A DNA stretch of 64,000 bases from Platanthera guangdongensis (taxonomy: Eukaryota > Streptophyta > Magnoliopsida > Asparagales > Orchidaceae), in assembly GCA_039583875.1 (NCBI GenBank), contig CM077151.1, positions 116,020,609 through 116,084,608 on the forward strand. The letters are read 5' to 3'. Under the pieces are notes generated by a model. The model searched no databases. It worked only from the letters and a program-made list of their open reading frames with translations, and had not been told where the DNA came from. A program made the position numbers and the translations under genes. This document shows, in pieces, positions 33,136-43,083 of the stretch (positions are counted from its first letter, which is position 1; every line of letters starts with the position of its first letter).

Positions 33136-34789
33136 TGTTGGGTAATGTATCCACAATTACCCGGATTTGACGAAGCCTCCTATCAAGCTAAGATGAATTC
33201 ACAATGTATTTGATGAAACCTTTTAAGTTGTGCTTGCAGTTATTCCATGCTAAGTGCACTCCAATGTCAGGGTGCAGTAGGACAATATACACGGGTCTGC
33301 ACGACGTAATCCCTCATTGAGCAGATCAGTGTGTTGGCCTACGTGCACTCTCTCTATTGGAGTGTACTTATTTTCAAGTACAGGACTGTGATCATGCAAG
33401 AGCAGACAAGGAGCAAGGATGGGTCAAAGAGCAGCTCATGGGTGGAAAGACGAAAAATCGTCTAAGTGTGAATCGACGAGAATCACTAGTGATTCTCGCC
33501 GAATCGTCGAGAATCACCGAATCGGCGAGAATCACTTGGTGATTCTCGTCGATTATGACTTAGCACCAGAGTCGCATGCTTTGATGTAGCCGGATAGAAA
33601 CGGCGAGAATCAGCCGGCTGATTCTCGCCGAATCATCGAGAATCACCGGCTGATTCTCGCCGTCTCTATCAGGCTAAATCAGTGCGTGTAAACAAGTCAA
33701 CTTCGACGAGAATCATCTTTGATTCTTGCCGAATCATCGAGAATCACCGTTGATTCTTGACGATTCGACGAGACTCACCTTCGATTCTCGCCGATTTTGA
33801 CTTGGGCAATTTTCTGGAAACCGCTGGACCGGATTCTGCCGCTGGAACTGTTTTGAACCGAAATTAGGGTTTCTTCTGGTGGGACCCATAACGGTCATAA
33901 AAGAGTATTTTACTGTATAAATACACGCGTATTTTTGAACAGTAGAGTAGCGAAGAAGATTTGAAAAATCCGAGCCGCCGGCGTGACCTAGATCGCGAGA
34001 CCTCCGCCGCCGCCGTCGCCGCTCGTGCTAGACGATCGCCGGCTGCTAGATCATGGTTTCTTCCAGATCTCCCGGCGACAGAAGCTTAGCCAATCTTAGA
34101 GTCTCACACGTCTAACCAGAGATCCTTTGTCTCTTGATTTGTTGATCGGGAAAACTTTTCCCATCCGAATCGATCGAGACGATCGATCCTAGTGTGACCG
34201 TTGGAAGACCTTGCTAGCTTTGCTACGAAGTCTGAATCTCCAAAGTACTGCAGCCGCACACCGTTGTCGCCGCCGATCCCGAGAATCAAGCCGCCGCCCT
34301 TCTCGCCGCCGCCGGTTCCGGGGAGATTCTCTCCAAGAGAGATCTAGGGTTGTGGACTCTTTGTTGACTTCAAGATCTCGTCATCGAACGAAGAGGGACA
34401 CCTTAGCCTCCAAAAGTAGTTTGTATTTCTTGTACATTCTAGTTCATTTTTGTTGTAAAGGAACGTTGGTTCCTAGTTGTAAGGGTTGGGTGCAACCCGT
34501 GTTGTGGGAGTGTTGTCTCCTACATGTGGAAGGGATCCTTCTGATAGTGCAAGGATTGGATTTCAATCCTGTTGGTGAAGAGACCGAGTCGTCCCTTGTT
34601 GGGAGATAGGTCGAAGGGGGAAAGTGGATGTACCCAAATCGGGGAACCACTATAAATAGCTTGTGTACTCTATTTGCTGTGCTGTTTTGTTTTCGTGTGC
34701 AGGTATAATTTTAATTCCGCAAAAACGTTGCACGTCACCTATTCCCCCCCCCCCATAGGTGAAGGTAGTTGACACTAGGTGGACTTTCA
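33136..34789 (+). mobile_element. Sire-4: solo Sirevirus LTR with perfect target duplication
   Basis: It starts TGTTGGGTAATGTATCCAC and ends GTGGACTTTCA, flanked by CGCTC at 33131-33135 and 34790-34794. It shares its opening 200 bases with the Sire-3 LTRs (42774, 48798) and the promoter block GGGGAACCACTATAAATAGC with all Sirevirus LTRs here (TATAAATA at 34651-34658). A dyad array lies at 33455-33800, and a run of about 11 C at 34744-34754 in the ATTCACCCCC position. The 132-codon ORF inside (34211-34609) is not believed to be a gene. Confidence 0.93.
33455..33800. repeat. Dyad repeats GATTCTCGCCGAAT/GTCGAGAATCACC in Sire-4
   Basis: About eight pairs of GATTCTCGCCGAATC with TCGAGAATCACC are arranged as palindromes over about 345 bases. 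The same architecture with a different core (GATACTCGCCGAATTC, TCGAGTATCAC) is found in the Sire-3 LTR. Confidence 0.88.
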
Positions 34790-35572
34790 CGCTCCTCTGA
34801 GCGGGAAAACCTTCCTCCAGCCACTTTTTCCTCTCTCCTCCTTGGAGAGCTCATCCGGCCACCGTTCTTCCTCTGAACTTCACCGCAAACGAAGATCTTC
34901 CGTTGTTTTCCGCATCCCCATCTCAAGAGGTGCATTTGGAGCTCTTTCTCGCCACCATTGAAGAGTTTTCTGGTGACTTCCAGCCTTCACGGATCGTGAA
35001 GAAGACTGGGAAAATGCCTTTGAAGTAGGTGACAGAATTTCAAACTTCCTCGGGAATCAACCACCGATTGAGCCCGGAGGAAGATCGACAACCTTCGACT
35101 ATGACCGAGAATCATGGCTAGCCTTCACACGTTGGGTTGTAAATCTCCTTTTTGCTCTGATTTTGATGTTGTTTATAAGCTTTGTATGTTTGCTAAACTT
35201 GCTAGGAACTCTTAACAATGTTCGTGATGGTTTATTATTATTATCATTGTTGTTGTAGTTCTTAGTTTGGGCTTTACTTCATTAGCTAACTTTGGGTTGT
35301 TGCTTGGTGATATGCCGCACTAATGCGTGTTATGTGCTGGCCTGGTGAAGAGGTCTTTTCGACCCTCAACAGTTACGACCGCATGCCTTAATACTCATAA
35401 GAGTATTCCACCCTTGCGAAGCGGTGAAGGCTACCCCCATGATTAATTTTAGTTGTTCTAAAACTCCCCCATCCTTTGTTGCGTTTGCAATAACATTTCG
35501 ACGTGGAAGATCACACTCCCAATTTGCACTCCTCGAGAGATTCGATACTCGGAGGATAACTCCCCCAGTTTA

Positions 35573-35802
35573 TTACTTGTCCACAATCAGTGCTCTTACC
35601 GAGATTGCATTAATCACACAATGAGGGATTACATTGTTTGGTCCTGTGTTTTGTGTCCCGTTGTAAACTGACATTGGTCCACACTTAGCAATTATAACCC
35701 ACAAGCACTCAACTAGAAAATGCATCAAATACAAACATAATTCATATTTGTTCAAGGGTGACTTCATACAAATCTGGATTATTGTGGATACAATACCCAA
35801 CA
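35573..35802 (-). mobile_element. Inverted fragment of a Sirevirus LTR
   Basis: The minus strand from 35802 reads TGTTGGGTATTGTATCCAC, then CAATGTCAG, AATCCCTCATTG and so on, matching the first 230 bases or so of the Sire-3/Sire-4 LTRs. The rest of the LTR is missing; the sequence changes to Athila-3 LTR at 35572. It is a broken copy in the opposite orientation. Confidence 0.8.
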
Positions 35803-36028
35803 TAACACAACCCAACTACCAAACTTAAGGTTTGAGTTTAGGGCTTCACCTTGACTTCTTGACCCCACCTGAACCTTCCTAACCCTTTAGGAGGTTCATT
35901 GTGCCACTAAGGGCCCATTTGGGTCAACCCAAGAGGTCAAGTTGACCAAAGTCAACCAAAACCCTAAAATGGTCAAAGTACCTTAATAAGGGACAAGTGA
36001 CCACCAAGGTGCCAAACCAACCCTACCC
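35803..36028. other. Unassigned 226-bp segment
   Basis: Non-coding, with GGTCAAGTTGACC and AAGTCAACCAAAACCC words often seen in plant LTRs. Not homologous to any other part of the window that I can see. Confidence 0.5.
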
Positions 36029-37490
36029 TGTCACAACCGTCATTTTCTCCACATTAATGGGGTATATTAGAGTAAGGAGAAAACACGAGTCATGATGCCA
36101 TATTAGCAAGGGGTAACTGCAGATGCTCAGGTGGACGCCAACTAAAACTTCTTTTAGAATATTTATACATTAATTAAGGGAAAACCAGTTTTAGTTAAGC
36201 AATTAGCCGTATCCCTTGACTCAGTCGATCAACTTGTCCACGAATAAAAATATATTTATAAGATGCGGAAAAATACTTTTTAGGCTGATTTCAAACACCC
36301 TACATGAGTATAAACGTCCCCGAAGGACAACTTATGTTATGCATCGATACAATGTTCCTGTGAAGTATAGCTTTATTACTCCTGAAGACTGGTGAGTTTT
36401 TGTCGATCATCGCACCACTATAGAATATATGGTATGTGTTCTTAACTTCTTATTAAATTGAATGTTTTATATCATTCTTTATATTTATTACTCCCGAAGA
36501 CTGGTGAGTTTTTGTCGATCATCGCACCACTATAGAATATATGGTATGTGTTCTTAACTTCTTATTAAATTGAATGTTTGAGCGAAGCAGGGTTACTTCT
36601 CACACTTGGTGCACTCTTCTCACATTACTGACAATTATTTTCTTACTTGTCTCTTTTGTTGATTTTACTAGCTGAGGTTGTCAGCATTTCTCTTGGTCTG
36701 ATTTGGTAACACCTTCTATTTTCACTTGTTTATATCTAATTGCTTCACTTGCCACTTGTATTTTCTAGCTGAGGTATTCTTTCTTTAAATGCCGGTTGAG
36801 CTGCTAGATTGGTGTGGTTAATGGACTGTTGTGTTGCAGAGGTTTTCCTCACCCTTGTGAGGTAGTTTTGGTTGCTTCTTGTTAGTACAGACATACATGC
36901 TCTCCAGTGGGTTCGTGTTAGGTTGTTGACGCCCACTGGTGGATTTCTTTTAAATGCTAATAACTTTGCGAAGCTTCTAATTTTACATCTTTGTGGTTGT
37001 TTTACTTGCTCTCTGGGGAATGTTTTATGCTAGGTTGCATGTTAGATATTTTAACATATAAAAAACATTACTACTAGTATTTCATACATGTCATCTTTAT
37101 AAAACCAAATTCACTATTTTCTAGCTAACGTAAAGACTATTTTCATACTTATACTAAACCTAGAGTCTTACATACCATGAGTCATCCTTTCGGAATGTTT
37201 ATACTCATGTAGGGTGTTAATTAACATAATCAAAGTATTTTCTGCAGCGTATAACTATAATTTTTTCCAGTGGACAACTTGATCCACTAAGCCGAGGGAT
37301 ACAACCATTTAAAATTAAACTAGATTTCAATCATAATAACTTATGAATTTCATTTAAATAGTAGAGTTTGGAGTATTTCCTGAGCATCTGCAGTTATCCC
37401 GTACATGGCGCGGCATCACGACACGTATTTTACCTTACTCTGATATAACTTTAATGCGGGGAAAATGCGAGGAAAATGTGAGTTGTGACA
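36029..37490 (+). repeat. Gypsy-2 5' LTR region, with a 325-bp inverted pair at its ends
   Basis: It ends GTTGTGACA at 37490, directly before a primer-site-like sequence, so 37165-37490 is the LTR 3' end. The left end (36029-36350) is the reverse complement of that end at roughly 70% identity by eye (TGTCACAACC, AGAGTAAGG, GATGCC, AACTGCAGATGCTCAGG, CACCCTACATGAGTATAAAC). It does not match the start of the Gypsy-2 3' LTR at 50962. A tandem duplication lies between (36372-36580). The true LTR start therefore appears lost or rearranged. Confidence 0.6.
36372..36580. repeat. Tandem duplication, 112-bp period
   Basis: TTTATTACTCCTGAAGACTGG and the following roughly 97 bases at 36372 are repeated at 36484 with one or two changes (CCTGAAG against CCCGAAG). 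A recent direct duplication inside the Gypsy-2 LTR region. Confidence 0.95.
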
Positions 37491-37492
37491 GT

Positions 37493-37504
37493 TGGTATTA
37501 GAGG
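37493..37504 (+). promoter_or_regulatory. Gypsy-2 primer binding site (tRNA-iMet type, degraded)
   Basis: TGGTATTAGAGG follows the LTR end by two bases and differs at two positions from the usual TGGTATCAGAGC. Confidence 0.65.
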
Positions 37505-38172
37505 GGTAGGTTCTTTGAAAATTAGTCGAACAACTAGCTCTAGTTGGTGTTAGTAGTTTAACATCATTTCATACACACACTGATGTGTCATCAGTACGTC
37601 TTAACTGAAGCATGAACACTACACTCATAAGCTTAACAAGAAGTATACGAGGCATATTATGTAGTTTGGGATGCATAATATGTGTTTGTATATGGATCCT
37701 CATAGGAAGCAACATGTGACTGTTATGTAGTATGGGATGCATAACAATCATCACATGAATGCACATTAGATTTTGATTTTCGTTGCATGCGATATTATGT
37801 AGTATGATATTCATAATATTTGATGTGTACGCCGCTCATAACATGCAATAGGGCCTTTTTGTAGAATGCATAGCACAACATGCATAACATAACATAGCAT
37901 TAGCACACGTAATAAGCTAAAGGTTTACATGATGACATATGTACACACATGATTTTTAAAGTAAAAGGAATGAAAATTCATGCATTCATGGTCTATGCAC
38001 GTGAGTCAATAGGGTGACGGTATATCATCCTAATTTAAGCATGACAAGATTATTGAAAATCGCAGAGCAAGTTAGCAGTTTGAGCAAGTACTAAAGTATG
38101 TTTTGTCTGGACTAAGTTGTTTGGTTCTAGCGGTTGAGCTAGGGTTTTACTAGTGTTCATTGTTTTATTAGA
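37505..38172 (+). other. Gypsy-2 untranslated leader
   Basis: A non-coding stretch with repeated TATGTAGT(A/T)TGGGATGCATAA words near 37660, 37725 and 37800. No ORF resembles a protein. Confidence 0.65.
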
Positions 38173-39420
38173 ATGACGTCTAAGCATGTGACTAGGTCAA
38201 CTCCCTAGTCAGAGGGCGAGTCTTCAGGTGCACAGAGGGAAGAGGTGATCTAAAGTTTACGGCAGAGTAATGAGACTTTATCTAGACAGATGGTGGAGAT
38301 GCAGCAGCAGATCCAAGCATTGTTGTCTGTTGTGTCAGGACAGCCATCGAGAGTGCAAGACCCTGCTGTGGGTCTAATTATTCCTGTCCCCCCGGCTCCT
38401 CTGGTGCCTCCGATTTCGTTGCCACTGGAAATGAATTTTATCTCGCATTTCCAGCAATTATGACCTCCTTCTTATGATGGTAGATCAAATTACATGGCTT
38501 TAGATGATTGTTTTATAGAAATCGAGGAAATGTTTTCATACTCAGGTGTTTCTGACAACCAGAGAGTGATGGTCACTACATATCAGCTCAAGTGTTTGGT
38601 AAAAAGTTGGTGGTTGAGGGAAAAGGAGAATCTGAAGGATGGGTGCTCCTAGGGATCTTTCAAGGAGTTGCTGCTGAAGAAGTTTCTGCCATCGGTCGAG
38701 CGAGACCGTCTAATGAATGATTTCCTGCATTTGAATCAAAAGCAACTCACGGTTAGAGAGTATGAGATTGAATTAAGCAAACTGTGCCGATTTACCCCTA
38801 ACATTGTGTACACAGAAGCTAGTAGAGTTAAATGTTTTTTTGGGTAGTCTAAGGAGTGTCATCCAATAACTAGCTATTGTATATAGATCAACAAGTTATG
38901 CTGAAGTGGTAGAGGCTGCATTGAAGGTCGAGGCAATTGATAATGCCAAGAATAGAGGCCAGCAAATGAGAAATGATAAGAGAATGTATGACGAGGGCAA
39001 GAGTCTTCGGGAATCCAGTTTTGCTTCAAGGAAGAAAAGCAAAGCAGCGTGCAGTTTCTATGGCCGACCGGGCCATCCGTTCGGGAAGTGTTTTAAGTGG
39101 ATATGAGCTCAGAAGCAAGAGCAGGTCCACGCAATCCAAAGTGTTCGTAAAGTGGATTTAGTTTGTTCTGTGTGTAAGCGGAAGGGGAATGACACTGCCC
39201 ATGGTTGTGGAAATAAAAGAGGCTTCTTTCAGTGTCGACAAGAAGACATTTCATGTCACAATGCCCGCAGGTTCAGCCCCTGTTGCAACTAGTACCACTT
39301 CAGGCTTTGCCACCGTCGCAGAAGTTGGACAAGGTAAAGGGCAAGCTGAACGTGCTTTCGTTGGAGGAAGCTCAGATGTATACTCAAGTGATATCAGGTT
39401 AATCCTTTCCTAGTTCTAGC
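38173..39420 (+). pseudogene. Gypsy-2 gag remnant
   Basis: It starts ATG (38173) and reads through several stops. A retrotransposon gag domain is visible: MVEMQQQIQALLSVVSG, PPSYDGRSNYMALDDCFIEIE, YQLKCLVKSWWLREKENL, FKELLLKKFLPSVERDRLMNDF, LTVREYEIELSKLCRF. The zinc knuckle near 39050 (CSFYGRPGHPFGKC) has Tyr in place of the second Cys, a change from TGY to TAT. Stops at 38206, 38251, 38459 and 38650 among others. Dead copy. Confidence 0.85.
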
Positions 39421-39494
39421 ATTTAGTATGTAATTATAGTTTTGACGTCTATTTCCTTAGTAGCGTATACATTTCTATAGGAAAGTTTAAGGTA

Positions 39495-41127
39495 ATGAAT
39501 CGTTGGGCGCGTGTTCTTTTCGATTCTGGCGCTACACACTCATTCGTGGCTAGGGCCTTTGTAGAGCATCATCGTTTGACCCTCGATCTTGTTCGTGATG
39601 CATTTTGTGTCACGATTCCATCTAGTGATTCAGTGGGGTCGGACCATGGTATTCAGAGTTGTCCGATTCTATTAGGTGATTTTCTAGGAGTTGCTGATTT
39701 GAATATATTAGACCAGGAAGATTTTGATATGATCTTGGGCATGGACTGGTTGTCTAGATATGATGTTGTTATCCTGTGCAAGGTTAAGCGCTTGGACTTC
39801 AAGATGGACAACAGTCAAGCCAGGAGTGTTTATGGTTACCCGCGCCAGAGTTCTCCGATTATTTCTACGGTATGTGTTCGGATGCATTTATATTCCGGCT
39901 GTTTTGTTTGTTTGGTTTCAGTTTTGGAAACCGTGGTTGGTTTGCCGCATATCGAGGTGATCCCCTTGGTGTGTGAGTTTCCTGATGTATTTCCTGATAA
40001 TCTTCCTGGTCTTTCGCCTGAGAGAGATGTGGAGTTTGTCATCGATCTGGAGCTGGGTACCAATCTTATTGCTAAGGCAATGTACCGTATGGCCCCACGT
40101 GAGCTGGAGGAGTTGCATACCCAGTTGGATGAGTTGCTTCAGAATGGTTTTATTAGGCCGAGTTCTTTGCCTTGAGGTGCTCCCATTTTGTTTGTAAAGA
40201 AAAAGGATAGATCGATGAGGCTGTGAATTGATTATAGAGAACTGAACAAGGTGACAATCTAGAACAGGTATCCATTGCCGAGAATAGATGATTTGTTTGA
40301 CCAGTTGCATGGTAGTTCTGTGTTTTCGAAGATTGACCTTCGTTCAGGCTACTACCAGTCGAGGATTAATAAGACGGATATCCCACAGACTGCCTTTCAT
40401 TCTCGACACGGACAATTTGAGTTCTTGGTGATGTCTTTTGGTTTGACTAATGCACCCTCTGCCTTTATGGATATGATGAACAAAGTGTTCAAGGATTTTC
40501 TAGACCGTTTCGTGGTCTTGTTTATAGATGATGTTCTGGTGTACTCCTGCATTGCTGTGGAGCATGCCCAACACTTGTAGTTAGTTTTTTCTGCTTTGAG
40601 AGAGCATAAGCTATTTATTAAGCTAAGCAAGTGTGTGTTTTGGTTGTCTCAGGTTTCTTTCTTGGGTCATGTGGTTAATAAGGACAGAATTTCTGTTGAC
40701 CCAGTGAAGATAGCTGCTATTATGGATTGGAATAGGCCTACCACTACAAAAGAAATAAGGAGCTTCTTAGGGCTGGCCGACAATTATAGAAGGTTTGTAG
40801 AGGGTTTCTCTACATTATCTGCGCCATTGACTAAACTGACGGAGAAGAACACAGATTTTGTGTGGAACGATAAGTGCGAGGAAGCTTTTCTGGAATTAAA
40901 GAGGAGATTGTGCACTGCTCCAGTGTTGACCTTGCCTACCGAAGGGATAAATTATGCTGTTCACATGGACACATCACACGTGGGACTTGGTTGCGTGTTG
41001 ATGCAAGAGGGCAATGTAATAGCATATGGGTCGAGAATGTTAAAGATTCATGAAAGGAATTACCCTACGAATGATTTAGAGTTCACAGCTATGATTTATG
41101 ACCTGAAGCTGTGGAGACACCTATTAT
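39495..41127 (+). pseudogene. Gypsy-2 pol, first part: protease, RT, RNase H start
   Basis: The protease has the DSGATHSFVARAF motif near 39522 and ILGMDWLSRYDVVI. A TGA ends this piece at 40173-40175. RT continues with stops at 40226 and 40259 in the middle of the conserved CIDYRELNKVT region, then [40 protein letters not shown] and the catalytic [10 protein letters not shown] (about 40519). A stop at 40578-40580 and then RT thumb/RNase H ([69 protein letters not shown]) to WRHLLYGG at 41130, where LTR-end sequence cuts in. Confidence 0.9.
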
Positions 41128-41202
41128 ATGGCGGGGCATCATGACACGTATTTTACCTTACTCTGATATAACATTAATGCGGGGAAAATGCGTGTTGTGA
41201 CA
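41128..41202 (+). repeat. Stray Gypsy-2-type LTR end inside pol
   Basis: ATGGCGGGGCATCATGACACG ... AATGCGTGTTGTGACA matches 37405-37490, the end of the Gypsy-2 LTR, and stops exactly at the terminal CA. Pol sequence resumes at 41203 about 515 bases 'earlier' in the gene. Confidence 0.85.
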
Positions 41203-41900
41203 ATCTCTGTGGACCCCGAGAAGATAGCTGCTCTAATAGATTGGAAGAGACATACCACACCCAAAGAGATAAGAAGTTTCCTAGGATTGGCAGGGTACTA
41301 TAGGAGGTTTGTGGAAGGTTTCACTATGTTGTCTGCGCCGCTAAAGATGCTTACACAAAAGAACACAACTTTGGTTTTGAGTGATAAGTGCGAAGAGGCT
41401 TTTCAGGAATCAAAAAGGAGATAGTGCACTGCTCCGATTTTGGCCTTACCTACCGAAGAGATAGAGTATGCTATGTATATGGATGCATCGCACATTGGAC
41501 TTGGTTGCATGTTGATGCAAGAAGGCAATGTAATTGCATATGGGTCACGTCAGTTAAAGATACATGAGAAGAATTACCCTACATATGATCTAGAATTCAC
41601 AACTGTGATCTACGCCTTAAAGTTATGGATACATCTGTTATATAGTGCACTGTGCAAGATTTATACCGACCATAAGATTTTGAAGTATGTCTTCACTCAA
41701 AAAGAACTGAATTTGTGCCAACGGAGATGGTTAGAGTACGTTGCATATTATGATGTTGAGATCCTATACCATCCGGGAAAAGCTAATGTGGTAGCCGAAG
41801 CCCTGAGTAGGAAAGCATCGAAGATTTTTAACTTTTCTGTGGATTCGCTGGTGGAGGAATTTCTCTTGATGGATATATCGGGGGGGGGGGGGTAGTAGAA
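41203..41900 (+). pseudogene. Second, diverged copy of Gypsy-2 RT end/RNase H
   Basis: [113 protein letters not shown] and AEALSRK. It repeats 40688-41127 with substitutions throughout, then carries RNase H through to its end. One TAG at 41422-41424. It ends near a run of 12 G (41880-41892). The divergence indicates a different parent copy. Confidence 0.88.
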
Positions 41901-42059
41901 ACTCGCCCAGCAGTTTGGAAGTATTAGAGCCTTCATGGATTACACTTACGAGGCTAAATCAAAAGGAGGATCCTGATTTGCTGCACCTTTTGTAATAAAA
42001 CTGCGAAATGGGAACTACCATACTTTTTGATTGATGATGTGGGTACCTTTTAGTACCGC

Positions 42060-42773
42060 GACAGATTTTGTATCCCAGCAATAGAGGATATTCGAGTTAA
42101 GTTGTGCAAGAAGGAGCATAGTTCTAGGGTTGCCTACCACCCCGATTCAACTAAAATGTATAAGGATCTGAAGCAGATCGTTTGGTGGAATGGTATGAAG
42201 GGCGATATAGATAAGTTTGTATCAGTATATTTTACTTGCAAGCGAGTTAAGGCCGATCATGGTAGGCCTGGAGGCAAGTTGACGCCCTTAGAAATCCCGA
42301 GTTGGAAGTGGGAGAGTATTTCGATGAATTTTATTACGGATTTCTGAGATCTCCCTGAGGATACAACCTAGTTTGGGTTGTAGTGGACAGATTGATGAAG
42401 TGTGCTCACTTCGTGCCATTCAACATCGACTACTCCATGAAGAAAATAGCTGAGTTATATTTGGACAAGGTCATGAGGTTACATGGAGTGCCTGTTAGTA
42501 TTGTATCATATCGAGACTCCAAGTTTATGTATCGTTTTTGGAAGAGTTTACAGGAGGGGTTGGATACCAATTTGTGGTATTCCACCGCCTATCATCCAGA
42601 GACAAATGGTCAGATGGAGTGAGTAAATCAGATCATGGAAGATATGTTCAGATGTTATATTTTGGACCACGGAGGAGCATGAGATGAACGTTTGATATTG
42701 ATGGAATTTGCATACAATAACAGTTTTTAAGAGAGTTTGCAGATGGACCCGTTTGAGGCTTTGTATAGGAGGC
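42060..42773 (+). pseudogene. Gypsy-2 integrase, first part
   Basis: Zinc site with HSSRVAYHPDSTKMY and VYFTCKRVKADH (first Cys of CxxC replaced by Tyr). The core has ISMNFITDF, where the usual catalytic Asp of SMDF is Asn, and then IVSYRDSKF near 42505 (usual SDRD). The Glu region GQME is followed by a TGA where Arg is expected (42620). It breaks at FEALYRR (42773), where Sire-3 inserted. Catalytically dead. Confidence 0.87.
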
Positions 42774-43083
42774 TGTTGAGTGTTGTATCCACAATAATCC
42801 AGATTTGAAGAAGGGCCCAGTCAAGCTAAGATGAATTGAGTTTGTATTTGATATTGCATTTTAGTTATGTACTTGCAGGTTTATAATGCCAAGTACACAC
42901 CAATATCAGGTTATAGTGGGTCAGTAAGCACAGGACTACACAATATAATCTCTCATTATGTAGGCCATCGTGTTGACTCATCTGTAATCTCTCTATTGGA
43001 GTGTACTTCTATCCCAAGTACAGGAGAATGATCAAGGAAGGCCAAAACCTGGAGTCAGAAATGGAGAATTTTACCTAAGTAAA
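42774..43083 (+). repeat. Sire-3 5' LTR, first 310 bp only
   Basis: TGTTGAGTGTTGTATCCAC onward matches 48798-49107 until GAATTTTACCTAAGTAAA. The next bases belong to pol, so the rest of the LTR, leader, gag, protease and integrase are deleted. Confidence 0.93.

Larger units (their letters stand above)
28151..35572 (+). mobile_element. Athila-3: outer Athila-like element, 3' part
   Basis: To the right of Gypsy-1 lies a readable but unrecognised ORF, a roughly 2-kb non-coding tract with the Athila-like signature GGCTTCTGGGAGACAACCCA (near 28976), a terminal polypurine tract (30660-30674) and an LTR starting TGATGAGTCTG at 30675. The LTR is interrupted by Athila-2 and Sire-4. Its end is not certain; sequence of LTR style (GATTCGATACTCGGAGG) runs to the junction with the inverted Sirevirus scrap at 35573. 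It is the oldest layer in the left half, since Gypsy-1 and two solo LTRs sit in it. Confidence 0.65.
30675..35572 (+). repeat. Athila-3 3' LTR, interrupted by two solo LTRs
   Basis: It starts TGATGAGTCTGA, which pairs with TCAGACTCATC at about 30702-30712 as a terminal hairpin. It carries GCACGGGCAGAAGTGCCCGTGC-type dyads (about 31175-31320). LTR sequence resumes at 32985-33135 and 34790-35572 on either side of the solo LTRs. The part from 34795 has CTCCTTGGAGAGCTC and, near 35490-35560, a C/T-rich segment with ATTCGATACTCGGAGGAT like the ends of other Athila LTRs. The right end is not defined. Confidence 0.55.

Noticed and set aside
34211..34609. 132-codon ORF in the Sire-4 solo LTR
   Set aside because: It lies wholly within an LTR, is Arg/Ser-rich from GC-rich repeats and has no counterpart in the related Sire-3 LTR.
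36029..37490. A Mutator-like element with 325-bp terminal inverted repeats
   Set aside because: No 9-bp target duplication is visible and the right end is followed by a primer-site sequence, so LTR origin is better supported.
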